DNA of 64,000 nucleotides from Brachionus plicatilis (Eukaryota > Rotifera > Eurotatoria > Ploima > Brachionidae): NCBI GenBank assembly GCA_010279815.1, contig QEOQ01000114.1:420440-484439 (forward strand), read 5' to 3'. This document shows positions 52,660 to 63,381 of the stretch, piece after piece. Every line of letters starts with the position of its first letter. Positions within the stretch are counted from its first letter, which is position 1. A program made the position numbers and the translations under genes. The notes under the pieces were generated by a model that had not been told where the DNA came from, made no database searches, and was given only the letters and a program-made list of their open reading frames with translations.

Positions 52660-53045
52660 ATAACTAAATTTATAGAGAAAATAACAAATTTTTACGGGTC
52701 TAGTCGTTTAGGTGAACAATGGTTCATCTTTTACTGGAACAATTCTTGTTCTCAAGTTTTGTAAACTTTAAGTTCACCCAATCTAAAAATTGTTCACCTA
52801 TTTTGATAGTTTTTCATCCATTTAGAAAAAAACAAAATTTAATATTAAATATATTGATTAATAATATAGATTAATAATTCAATTGATTAATTAAAATTAA
52901 AAAAAAATATAGCAAAAAAAAATAAGTAGGTAAAAAATTTAAAGTTAGATGGAGTAGGTAAAATTTTTGTAACATTTTTAGTTCATCCAAGTCAAACATT
53001 TGAAGGGTGATAAATTAATTTTAATTTCCTTCAATTTTATTATAA
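52660..53045 (+). repeat. GTCTAGTCG repeat, copy 4
   Basis: AAATAACAAATTTTTACGGG, TCTAGTCGTTTAGGTGAAC and CATCCAAGTCAAACATTTGA parallel copy 3 at roughly 90% identity. Confidence 0.7.
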
Positions 53046-53157
53046 ATTAAAAAATAAATAAAAGTTAAAAAAAGAATTTTCAATATTTTTTTCAAATTCC
53101 CAAATTCTCTTTGTCGATGGTGGCCTGGCGAGTTGCCGAATGGACACAAATTCTGAA

Positions 53158-53536
53158 CTAGGAATTGGTTCCATATGTTCGGTCTTTGAATTTGCGAAGA
53201 CCATCATTCCCTTGTTCGACCAGGAGGTCGCGAACCAGATCTCGGCTGTTGTCCAGTTGGGTCTGTAATAGCTGTTGGTTGACTTCCAGTCGACTAATCT
53301 GATTCCGCGGGTTATCCATTAGTCGGCTGCTTTTTGCCAACTCGGTTTGGGCATTGATAGCCCGTTGATTGGCAACTTCAGCCTCGCGTCGCTGTTGTTC
53401 TAATTGCCTGGTGCTCTATCGAAATAACAAGTAAAACCGATTGGTTTAATTGCCAGTTCTGTAAGAATTGGTACTCTACCTTCTTAGCCAAAATGGACAA
53501 AATACTCTGATATGTTAAATTTTTAGCATGTGACAT
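53158..53536 (-). CDS. Small two-exon coiled-coil protein
   Basis: Exons 53536-53480 and 53415-53158 on the minus strand, joined in phase 0 across a 64-bp GT-AG intron (donor GTAGAG, acceptor CGATAG); 104 aa. It begins MSHAKNLTYQSILSILAKK and continues as a Gln/Arg/Glu-rich coiled coil (QLEQQRREAEVANQRA, RLEVNQQLLQTQLDN, DLVRDLLVEQG), ending RTYGTNS. GC content is far above the flanks, as in conserved exons or the LTR-borne frame at 17698. I recognise no family. It could be the last exons of a longer gene lying further right, or a retroelement Gag piece. Confidence 0.5.
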
Positions 53537-53822
53537 TGGGTTCTTTGGGGGCTTGTATTGGTTCGTATCAAATTGTATCGGATAAAATTCGATGTTCTTT
53601 TCCCAAGCATTTTTTCGATTTCACTCTCATAAAGGATTATATATTTTCCTCGTGTCGTGATTATATATTTTTAGAAATTGCAATTTTTTTTCAAAAGTTT
53701 AAAACTAAAGCTTTGAAATATAAAAAAAAATCTAAAATCTGCGATGAAATAAAATTTTCACATAAAAATATTTTTGAGCAAGATTGAGCGCTTGAAATTT
53801 GATCAAAAATTTTAATTTTATT

Positions 53823-54291
53823 TAGTTAATAGTTTATTAAATGGTATCCGAAATTATAACAAGTAGTTAGTGGTTTATATAGAAGTTAAGTGTTAGCGTG
53901 CTCTGCCTGCAGTTACGACTTAAATAGTTTTTTAAACTACAAATATTATCTTAAAAATTATCATATCATCAACCCAAAGTCAAAATTTATAGAAAAAACA
54001 AACTATTTCATGATTGCAATATTAACTTAAAAATATTTATTTATAATTGAAAAAATTATTTGAAACATTGCACTTTTTCAATGTTATTTCAACATTGAAA
54101 ACATTTTGTAATTCAAGCAAAAAAAATTAAACGTGTAAAGTCTTGATTTGGACTTAAGGGATTTAAGCCAAGAAATAAGCAAAAATTTAGTTAATAATTT
54201 ATTAAATGGAATCCGAAATTATATCAAGCAGTGGTTTATATAGTAGTTAAGTGTTAGCGTGCTCTGTCTGCAGTAACGACTTTACTTCACT
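53823..54291 (+). repeat. Pair of ~105-bp direct repeats
   Basis: 53823-53932 and 54190-54291 share GTTAATARTTTATTAAATGG, AGTTAAGTGTTAGCGTGCTC and CTGCAGTWACGACTT, separated by ~260 bp. They could be short terminal direct repeats of a small element; no coding content. Confidence 0.55.
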
Positions 54292-54311
54292 AAATGAGGA
54301 CTAGAGAGAAA

Positions 54312-54655
54312 GAATAGTTAGAATTTGTCATTTTTAATTATTGCAAAATTAAAATTAAAATTATTTTTATAGACTATAAAACGATTTTATTCATTAGAAA
54401 AAAAGCAAAAATCAAATTTACGATTTTGAATCGATTATTTATTAGAAATTAATCAAGCGTAACGTTTTTTCCAAAAACCAATCATATTTTTGTGAGCTTA
54501 TTCAACATTTGGCACATTTTTTTTCCATTAGTTTGATAATTTATTTGATTGAAATGTTGTAAAATTATTTTATTATACAGATAAAAATCAAATAGATAAA
54601 TAAAAATTTTGACATCCTTTCAATCGAATAAATTATCAAACTACTGGATTTAGCC
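54312..54655 (+). repeat. AATCAAGCGTAACG family, copy 2
   Basis: Continuous copy of the repeat at 41196-41410, extending into the palindromic GGCACATTTTTTTTCC ... region as in 44204-44392. Its right half breaks off at CAAACTACTGG, at the start of a transposase relic. Confidence 0.7.
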
Positions 54656-54697
54656 ACGAATAATTTCGTTAAAACTTCTTGATAACTTGAGTCATTA

Positions 54698-55083
54698 TTA
54701 TACATATCTAATGCGACCCAAAATATTCCAAAGTTTTACATTTAACTTTTTATCTTTAATAAGATCTAGAAGCTTACTAAAATCTTGATCATTGTTTTTT
54801 CTCACATATGATTTTAAGTAACACCATAGGCCTTCAATTGGGTTCAACTCACAGTGGTATTTAGGACAAAATAACACTTTAAAGTCATAAACGGTAGCCA
54901 GTTTTTGAAGATGTGTATTCTCGTCATAAAAGCTTGATGTTCTTGCAGTTTTGCCTTCAGCTCATCCAATGTTATATCACTAAATTTAATATTCTCATCG
55001 ATTATTGTCAAAGCCCATTCATGACATCTCTGGATTCCCATTAGTCCTAAATTGCTAATATTTCTCTTGTAGATTCGAAACAA
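54698..55083 (-). pseudogene. DDE transposase-like relic (PKYHCELNPIE motif)
   Basis: In one frame 54844-55083 gives IQRCHEWALTIIDENIKFSD, then LDELKAKLQEHQAF. After a frame change the same strand reads VLFCPKYHCELNPIEGLWCY, then LKSYVRKNNDQDFSKLLDL, stopping at 54698. PKYHCELNPIE-x-xW resembles the last catalytic motif of DDE-type proteins common in invertebrates and fungi. At least one frameshift makes it non-functional. The exact family is not certain. Confidence 0.55.
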
Positions 55084-55376
55084 ACGTTTAATAATCGTAA
55101 AACTAGATAAAAAATCACACTAAATAATCGATTATAAATTGAATTCCAAATGTCTAGGCTATCAATTAGTATTGAATTTAAGTCCGCTATATTGTTCCAA
55201 TTAAACTTTTTTAAAACCATTGTTAAATGATTTGTAGTACCAATCTCTGAAGTTTGCGTCGATGCATTCCTTACTTCAACGTTGGATATACATCCAAAAT
55301 TTGATTGATTTTTTTTGTATTTAATCATTCCGAAATCATATAAATGGTCAGTAACCTCTTGTTGTTGAATACTCAT
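55047..55376 (-). pseudogene. Upstream frame, possibly the N-terminal part of the same relic
   Basis: 109 codons (MSIQQQEVTDHLYDFGMIKY, VRNASTQTSEIGTTNHL). The frame stays open upstream of the ATG to about 55420 (NEAVVNEESSEY). It overlaps the 54698-55083 relic out of frame. No domain recognised. Confidence 0.3.
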
Positions 55377-55439
55377 GTATTCAGAAGACTCTTCATTAAC
55401 AACTGCTTCATTAAAAACTTCATTTTAATTATTTTTTTA

Positions 55440-56334
55440 AGTTTTTTTGACATTTTTCCTACTAGATATTTTTCTTTTACTAACTCTTCCCATTTTTTTT
55501 AATAAAAAAGTTGGTAGTTTTTCTTAAAATATGGATAAAAAAATAAAATTTTTAATCAAAAAAAGGAAAGCTAACTTTTGAAGAGAAAATTTTAAACTTT
55601 CTAATATCAATTTATTTTGTTCATTTTAAAAAGAATCAAGCGAGAAATAGGATTTAAAAAAGTGTGTTTTTTCTGTTTTAAAATAAAGTTTGACGTAAAA
55701 TTGCGAGTCAATTAGGTAAATTCAGTTCAAAAGATATTTCGATTTTAAAAAATTAATTCAAATATGATTTTAAAAATAATTTTTGAAAGTTTATCAAATT
55801 ATTTTTTGGTTTTTAAATTCTTACCAAAAATAATAAGAATATTAGCAAAGAGGAATACAGGATTTACATTGAAATTTTGCCCATGTTTTATTTTTGATTA
55901 GATCACTCAAATTTTTTTATTTTTATCAATAAATAAACCTTGTTTAAACTTTATTCAGAATATTTAAAATATTTTTCAATTTTTGTTCCAAAGTTTACCA
56001 ATTTGGAAAATAAAATATTTTTTATTGACAAATCTAACTTAACAATACATTCTTTTTTTAATATCAATGTTGAATGAAACAAAGCAAAAAAATTTTTTTA
56101 CTTTACTAGAGTTTCCATATAAATGAAAAAGATTTTTAAGTTTTTAGGAATTTAGTGTTTAAATTTTTATTTAAGAAAATAGATATTCTTCAAACATTAT
56201 GGATCAAGAGATTTAAATAAACTTCAGCTACTAATACTCTTGATTCGACTTTTTGAATTGAGTCAGAGATATGTTGGAGCAAGGCCAAGTAATTCTGTTA
56301 CATTGGTTGACATACCGGTGAAAGAATATTTAAA
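55440..56334. other. AT-rich spacer
   Basis: No repeat or gene recognised except the segment 56225-56334, which resembles 51415-51500. Confidence 0.35.
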
Positions 56335-57656
56335 GGGTTCCGAATCAAGGCATATCGACATACTCATAATTGAATTTTTTATTTGATATAAAAATTTTCC
56401 AATTTTTATCTTTTTATTTTATGTTTTACTATTTTCTTCTCAGTTTTGATTTGTTTTTAATCTGAAGTAGCTTTAGCTCGACACATGTTAACAAAAAAAT
56501 AAATAATTAATTTAATTCAATCTTTGATTAAGTACAATTATATAAAATCTCAAGCTATACTTTTACGATTCATTCTTTTTTGTGCTACGCTTTTACGACT
56601 CATTTTTATTTTTTGCTTTACTTTTACGATTCATTCTTTTTTTTGCTTTACTTTTTCGATTCAATAATTTTTATTTTTAAGAAAAAACAAGTTAAATAAA
56701 AATCAAACAGCTTTTAAAATAGGTAATGAAAATGATCATATAAACCTATGCTCTAATTTTTGTTTTTTTAGTTTGCCAATTTTAACATAAATAACGTAAT
56801 TATCCGAATTTAGTGACATGTCACTATAGAATCTTTTATATGTTATAACAGCATGTCACTAAAATAGAGTACTCTATTTTAAAGACATGTCACTCGATTC
56901 GGATGATTAATTTATTTTAAAATGAAATGTGAAGATTTAATAATAATTATGCTGTACAAGATCAACTCAAAATTGTGTCGGATCGAAAAACCATTTCTCA
57001 AAAAAATACTGGATTAAAATAAAAAAAAAGAGTATTTATTTTGTTTTGTTTTAAAACAAAATTCTTAACTTTCATATTTTTTGATTAAGGTAAAGAAATA
57101 ACTTTTGAAAAAGATCTTATTTTTTATTTAATTTTATTTTTTTTATTTCAAATGTGAAATGACATTGTCACAATCGTTCGGTCATACAAAAAAGTTCTGA
57201 TTATCGTTAAATTACTACTTTTTGACGTCTAAATGGTACATTAATATTTTTTTAATTTAAAAAATCATAAAACAAAAAAATGATTAAAAAGTTAAAAAAA
57301 AACATTAAAAAAAATTAAGAGAACATTAAAAAATATTAAGAACATAAAAAGAAGAGTTATTAACTAGTCACAAGTCTTTAATCAACTCAAAGACCGGACT
57401 TGGAATTTAATTTGAATGACTATGGCTTAAACTAGACTGTCAAAATAATCATCATATGGAGTTTTTAGCGCAATATTTATAATAGAAAAAAATTATGAAT
57501 AGCAGTTGTAAAAGATTTTGATTAGATTAAATAATTTCTGCTTTAATTATAACTGGTCATTTCTTCAATAAATCATGTTGCATTTTTTTTATCCAATAAA
57601 AATATTTTAAAAAAGAAAAATTTCACTTTTATTAATTGAAATTGTAGGGTAATTAA

Positions 57657-58379
57657 GTTATTATTATTATTAATATTTTTATTATTATTTATTTATTGAT
57701 AAGATCTAAGTCACATTGACAAAACAAAAAAATAAATAAAGAAGTGTTAAAGTTATTCGTTTTTGAATTTTAGAAAATAGAATTAGTAAATAATTTAATT
57801 ATTGAAATTTACTAAATGCTAGAAAGAAATTTTTAGTAGATTATTTAGAACTTGGTACCAGTAAATAAGATCACTCCTTTGTTCTAAACTTTGACTTTTT
57901 TTGTGTATAAAAGACTTCAATGAGTCTATGAGACCATAGTTTGTATTCTTAAAACTGAACTCGATTAGAGTTTTAACAATTCTGTGTTGTTAAATGATGT
58001 GTTCTTTTTGTTAGAATGAACTTGTGTTTCTCTTGTGTAGAAAAATAACTCTTTACAACTTGGGCTTCTAAATAATTTTTCTAAAAAGAAAGTTTTGTAG
58101 TATATTTGACTAATTGATCCTTTTTTTTTTATTGTGTAGCTGGTCGAGCCAAAGCTCCTTCAGCAAAGTTAAAAAGTTTTAAATTATATTACAAAATATT
58201 AAAAAAAAAAAAAAATGTTTAAGAATAAGATAGTATCGTTAAAAATTTAAAAAAAGTTCAAAAATTAGATTAAAGAGGAGTTTGAATAAGTGGATATAGT
58301 TGATCAATTATAAGATAATAACCGCACAATGGAGTAGGATATGTTATATCTCTAGACTCAAAGTTGAGTTTAAACTCGT
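57657..58379 (-). mobile_element. 3' region of a non-LTR retrotransposon with (TAA)-type tail
   Basis: On the minus strand this follows the RT relic and ends in AATAAATAAATAATAATA-type sequence at 57661-57703. A 3' (TAA)n-like tail is common in such elements. No frame longer than a few dozen codons. Confidence 0.45.
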
Positions 58380-59200
58380 TCACAAGTCAAGGGGAACTTG
58401 CTTCTGCAGACTTCTTCTAATATAATTCTCGCCTAAATCAAACAAACGGTTATCGACCCTGTGCATCTTCAAATCTTTAAGGGTACAGTTGAATAACCTT
58501 TCGGAGAGGGTGTCATATTTAAGTTTAAGGATACAGAGTTTTGGATAACTTGGAGTTTCTTTAAATTACTTTCGATATATACATTTAAACGAGGAAAGGA
58601 ATAGTCAATAACTGAACCTATAAGGGATTTGTAAATTAAGCTTAGAATAGTTTTACTCAGACCCCATTTTTTATTAGAGAGAATTTTAATGATGTTTAGC
58701 CGGGACTGACATTTCTGTTTAATTACGCTAACCTGATTAATGAAGTTTAATCTTTCGTCAAATGTTACGCCTAGGAATTTAATGGATTTTGAGTAGGGAA
58801 GATTTTTGTTAAAGAATTTAAGCTTGAGTTTAGGTAATGTGCTGCTTTTTGAAAATATTATACAAGAGGATTTTTCGACTGAAATTTTCATTTTCCATTT
58901 GGTTAGCCATGGCTCTAATTCACTCAAGTATTTATTTATTTGTGATTCGATATTACCCTTTTTCTTAAAGATAAAAAATGTCACTAAGTCATCTGCAAAT
59001 AGAAGGAAGTAGCAGGTATTAGCCTTGTCTTTTTTTGGAATGTCATTAATAAATATGTTGAACAGCAAAGGGCTAAGTACAGATCCCTGAGGAACCCCTG
59101 CACTGATTTTGAAAGAACCACTAAGTATATTATTAACATTTACATTGAATAATGTTGAGCTTAAGAATGATATGACCCAAGATATGGTTAATAGCTTCAT
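58380..59200 (-). pseudogene. Non-LTR reverse transcriptase, 5'-truncated and frameshifted
   Basis: Minus strand. The first frame (59200-58469) starts inside the RT domain: ISWVISFLSSTLFNVNVNNI, then GVPQGSVLSPLLFNIFINDI (motif B), then FLLFADDLVTFF (motif C) and a thumb region (LKFLGVTF-like IKFLGVTFDERLNFINQV). Near 58560 the homology moves to another frame (YDTLSERLFNCTLKDLKMHR, FDLGENYIRRSL) and stops at 58380. Endonuclease, motif A and the 5' half are missing. The structure suits a Jockey/CR1-type element inserted by incomplete reverse transcription. An imperfect GGGTAAT on both sides (57651, 59206) may be its target duplication. Confidence 0.85.
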
Positions 59201-59474
59201 TTAAAGGGGTAATGTGTGTAAACTTTTTGAACCAATCATTCGCTTAACAAATTGACATTAAATTGAATGATATTATTTTAGTGTTGTGAGTTGCCTTTAA
59301 ATTTGAAAAGTCAACTCAACTCGGCTATACTTCTTTAAAGCAGACTAAAAATCGACTAATTTAAAATTATAGTCGACTTTTATTTCGATTTAAGAGGAAA
59401 AGAAAAGAAAAAAATTCTTTTTGTTAGAATTTTCAAGAAAAGAAAAAAAGAAAGGAAAAGAAAAGAAAAAAATT

Positions 59475-59640
59475 CAGAGTTGTTTAAAAGTCCCAAAAAA
59501 AAGTCTAAGTTCGGATTTTTTTTTAATTTGCTAGATCAGGCTTCATATCAAAAAATTTATACACTCTTGGGTTGTCTAATGCAAATAGATTTGCCATATA
59601 TCAGAATTTTTTTGAAATTTTAGCATAAAAGTCTTCACAA
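59475..59640 (+). repeat. GAGTTGTTTA-GTCC MITE, partial copy
   Basis: Starts CAGAGTTGTTTAAAAGTCCC. Further in, GGGTTGTCTAATGCAAATAG matches the middle of the 28140-28388 copy inverted. Confidence 0.6.
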
Positions 59641-60967
59641 TTCTTCTTCAGATTAAAAAAAAACTCATAAGAATTGTTATCTTGCTAATTCTTCTTTCTT
59701 TCCTCTGACTGATCAAAACTCAAACATTTTTCACCTGTCATTAATTACAATTTGTCTATTTTAATTGTATTTTATATTTTATTTTAACTTATTTTACTTT
59801 TATATCATTTTTTCTTTGTATTTTTATTTTATTATTTATTAATCTGAAGGATTTTTAGATTGGCACAGATAAAACTGATTAAATAATAAATAAGAATTAT
59901 TATTATTTTGATTAATTTCTTAAAATTGGAGATAAAAAATTATTTCTAAAAATTTTTTTAAAGAATCTGTAAAAAAACTAAAAAAAATCTCTAAAAATGT
60001 TTTGAAAGGGTAAACTGATTAAGCATTACAGAAAAAATATAGAAAAAGTAAAGAAATTTTTATTCAAATAATTTTATTCACAAAATTTTTTTTTAATTTC
60101 GAGAATATCTTTATTCTTTAAAGTGATGAGAATTAAAAAGATTTTTAAAGAAAATTTAAGAAAAACAAAATACCTGAAAAATATTTTTAATGGGATATCT
60201 GAAATAAACGACATAGTATTTTACAGAGAATTAAGAGAAACTGAAGAGATTTTTTATCTAAAGAAATTTTTTCAACAAAATAGGTCAAATTATCGAATTT
60301 TTCTTAAATAGTCGTTAAAGAAATTATTTAACTTAATTGTTAAAATTCTGTCATCACTTATTAAAAACTTAGAATTAAGTTGTTATAATAACTAATCCGG
60401 ATAAAATATTTTGTTCATAAAAAATCCTGCAAAATATTTTAGAAAAGTTAATATTTTTCCTATCAAAATTACTCTAATTTTCTGAGTTATTTATTCTAAA
60501 ATTCGAACACTATAGATCAACAGTTTCAAGATCTTTTTTGAGTAACTTAATGTTGTGTCACCTGCAAATATTGTGAAATTCAAGTCTTAAAATATTTAAG
60601 TCTTTAAAAAAAATGTCGGTCATTAGTTGTGTCAGACTTTTTTGGATTTTTTCCCTGAATTTGGACAAATCTGAATTTTTCTTTTTCTAGTTTTAAAGAT
60701 CTTCAACCTTTTTCCTAACAAGAATCTTTATTTTTCATTAATTTGAATAAATTTCACGATTTCACGGGATACTTTTAGACCAAGAAAAACTGAATGATAG
60801 TGTAAATACTTTTAAAAATATTTATTAATATTTATTTAAAATATTTATTTCAAAAAAAAATTTAATTTTTTTTTAAAGTCATTTCAGAAACATAACAATG
60901 CAAAAATGAACTCTTTAAATTAAGTCATATCGATACAAAATAAAAAAAAATAAAATTAAATAAAAAA
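59641..60967. other. AT-rich spacer inside the 5.3-kb structure
   Basis: The frame 60123-60311 (MRIKKIFKENLRKTKYLKN) is Lys/Phe-rich and not convincing. No gene or clear repeat. Confidence 0.35.
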
Positions 60968-61815
60968 TAAGATCTTTTTCAAAAGTTTTTTATTTACCTT
61001 AATCAAAACATATGAAAGTTAAGAATTTTGTTTTAAAACAAAACAAAATAAATATTCTTTTTTTTATTTTAATCCAGTATTTTTTTGAGAAATGGTTTTT
61101 CGATCCGACACAATTTTGAGTTGATCTTGTACAGCATAATTATTATTAAATCTTCACATTTCATTTTAAAATAAATTAATCATCCGAATCGAGTGACATG
61201 TCACTAAATTCGGATAATTACGTTATTTATGTTAAAATTGGCAAACTAAAAAAACAAAAATTAGAGCATAGGTTTAAATGATCATTTTCATTACCTATTT
61301 TAAAAGCTGTTTGATTTTTATTTAACTTGTTTTTTCTTAAAAATAAAAATTATTGAATCGAAAAAGTATAGCAAAAAATAAAAATGAGTCAGCGTAGCAC
61401 AAAAAAGAATGAATCTAAAAGTATAGCTTGAGATTTTATATAATTGTACTTAATCAAAGATTGAATTAAATTAATTATTTATTTTTTTGTTAACATGTGT
61501 CGAGCTAAAGCTACTTCAGATTAAAAACAAGTCAAAACTGAGAAGAAAATAGTAAAATAAAAAAAAAAGATAAAAGTTGAAAAATTTTTATATCAAATAA
61601 AAAATTCAATTATGAGTATGTCGATGTGTCTTGATTCGGAACCCGAATGGATTAACATTTTATTTTTTTAATTTATCCATTTTGATTGAATTAGATGCCC
61701 TTTCTCTAGCTTCTTTTAAGGAAAGATGTTTGGGAACGAATTTAACTAGATCATCTTTTAAAATAATTGATTTTTCTGTTTTCATATTTAAAAAAAAATC
61801 ATCGCTTTTTATTTC

Positions 61816-61870
61816 GTAAATTACTAAACCTGGAACACCATTGTAAGATAAGCTATTACGTAATTCAATT
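61816..61870 (-). repeat. Degenerate CAGTGGTGTTCC transposon end
   Basis: AAATTACTAAACCTGGAACACCATTG, as in the right end of 9782-10746, followed by TAAGATAAGCTATTACGTAA. The same junction occurs at ~45770-45810. Confidence 0.5.
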
Positions 61871-62312
61871 ATTGAATTATTTAATAATTTATGAATTATT
61901 TATTAAAAATCTTATTTTTTAACAGATTTATTTTATTCACTATATTTTCGTCTTTTTTTATTTAATTAATACTTTTAAAATTTTACACAATCTATGGAGT
62001 TTAAAAAAAAATAACCATACTTGGTTGGTAAATTTCTTAATGAAAAAAATAACAAACAAATTATTTAAATTCATCCATTAATCTTGACTTTAAATATAGC
62101 TTTGGTAACACAAAGATAATATTTTTGGGTAAAGTTCTAACTCATATTTATATTATTTAAAGATTGAGGGAATTAGACTTTTTTGAAGATTGTTACTAAT
62201 TATTTTGAGATTTTAAAAGAAGAATTAAATGCAAAAATAATTTATTTGCTAAATCTTGAAAAAATAAAATCAGGAAGCTTATTAAAAATTGAAAAAAAAA
62301 TTAATCATAAGT

Positions 62313-62573
62313 TTAATAACTGTATCCTCCAAATAAGTTAGAATTGTAGTATCCTGGATAGTATCCATTTTTTCTGTGCTCTGCATCTCTGAATTCATGG
62401 TAGTCAATGCGTCCATTTCGGTTTCTGTCAACCAAAGAAAAATCATTCTGTGAATTTATATAATTGGAATAAGGATTTGAATATGGATTAGAATTTTGAT
62501 GGTATGCATTGTACTCATTTCTATCAATTGAATGATCCATACCGGAAATATTTAAAAATTTGAAATATGACAT
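62313..62573 (-). CDS. Small EF-hand protein
   Basis: 86 aa. A canonical calcium-binding loop DRNRNGRIDYHE lies at residues ~49-60, with ligands at positions 1, 3, 5, 9 and 12, Gly at 6 and Ile at 8, preceded by a helix (SQNDFSLV). The N-terminus (GMDHSIDRNEY) looks like the last half of a degenerate second EF-hand. The middle and end are Asn/Tyr/Pro-rich (NSNPYSNPYSNY, GYYPGYYNSNLFGGYSY). An upstream exon carrying the rest of the first EF-hand is possible. Likely a calcium-binding protein; no finer identity. Confidence 0.6.
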   Translation of the reverse strand: MSYFKFLNISGMDHSIDRNEYNAYHQNSNPYSNPYSNYINSQNDFSLVDRNRNGRIDYHEFRDAEHRKNGYYPGYYNSNLFGGYSY

Positions 62574-62771
62574 TTTTTGGAATTTCTTTCTTTTCTAAAA
62601 CTATTTGTTTTTTATGGTTAGTGAATTTTTTTGATACTTTTTATAGTTTTAGTTGAGTAATAATTCAATTAGTAATTCTCAATGTTTGACGTATTTTATA
62701 AAATTTAATTATTTCGTTACGTCAAACTGGCACTAAAATTGATTCATGTCTTTTCGATTGGTAAAAGATTC

Positions 62772-62966
62772 TATTACAAAATATTTTGTCAAAGATAAAA
62801 TAATTAAGTACATACTATCACATTTTTGTATGAATCAATGTGTATTAGATTGCGTCTAGCATTTTAGAGAGAATCATTGAATTGGAACAATTTTTCTTAC
62901 ATGAGGATGGTTGTTAGTGATATGGTTCTGCTCCGCTGATGGTTCGGTTTTAGGTCGCGACCATAT
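62772..62966 (+). repeat. Dispersed repeat, copy 2 of the 45821-46020 unit
   Basis: AAATATTTTGTCAAAGATAA, GATTGCGTCTAGCATTTTAG and CGCTGATGGTTCGGTTTTAG in the same order as copy 1. Confidence 0.7.
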
Positions 62967-63381
62967 GGGCCATGTTGTTTTAAAAATACCCAATGTACAA
63001 ATTATTTTAAAATATTTAAACAAGCCAGGGCGGGGGGCTGCGCCCACTTTCAAAAAATCTCTTTCAATATTTGATTTTTTTAACTTGACTTTTTTCAACT
63101 CTTTAAAAAAATTACCAAGAGCGTTTTTAAACAGTGCTGCTACGATACCTTGAATCCACCATATTTTACGTAAATTTTGGTAAATTCACGATATTTTACC
63201 ATATTTACCGCAAAAAATGGTAATCTAAAAATGGGTATATTGCGTAAAATAACGATAATTACCGTGAATTATCGATAATTATTGTAAAATTCAGTAAAAA
63301 AAAAAAAATTCCAAAATTTCTCGTAAAAAACCGATTTTCATGAAAAAATTTTTTTTAAATATAACTTTAAGATTTTGAATA

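Larger units (their letters stand above)
56335..61644. repeat. 5.3-kb structure with ~0.7-kb inverted arms
   Basis: The left arm 56335-57119 and right arm 60968-61644 match in inverse orientation from GGGTTCCGAATCAAG at the outer tips to AAAAGATCTTA inside. Shared landmarks: AATTGTGTCGGATCGAAAAA, GTGACATGTCACT, TAGCTTTAGCTCGACACATG. The left arm has ~60-90 extra bases between two GTGACATGTCAC boxes (56810-56895). The spacer contains a non-LTR RT and a MITE fragment. No transposase is seen, so it is either a foldback/long-TIR element or an inverted duplication. Confidence 0.7.

Noticed and set aside
59170..59245. Second frame FKKFTHITPLNEAINH at the 5' end of the RT relic
   Set aside because: Does not match RT sequence upstream of motif B; likely chance or flanking DNA at the truncation point.
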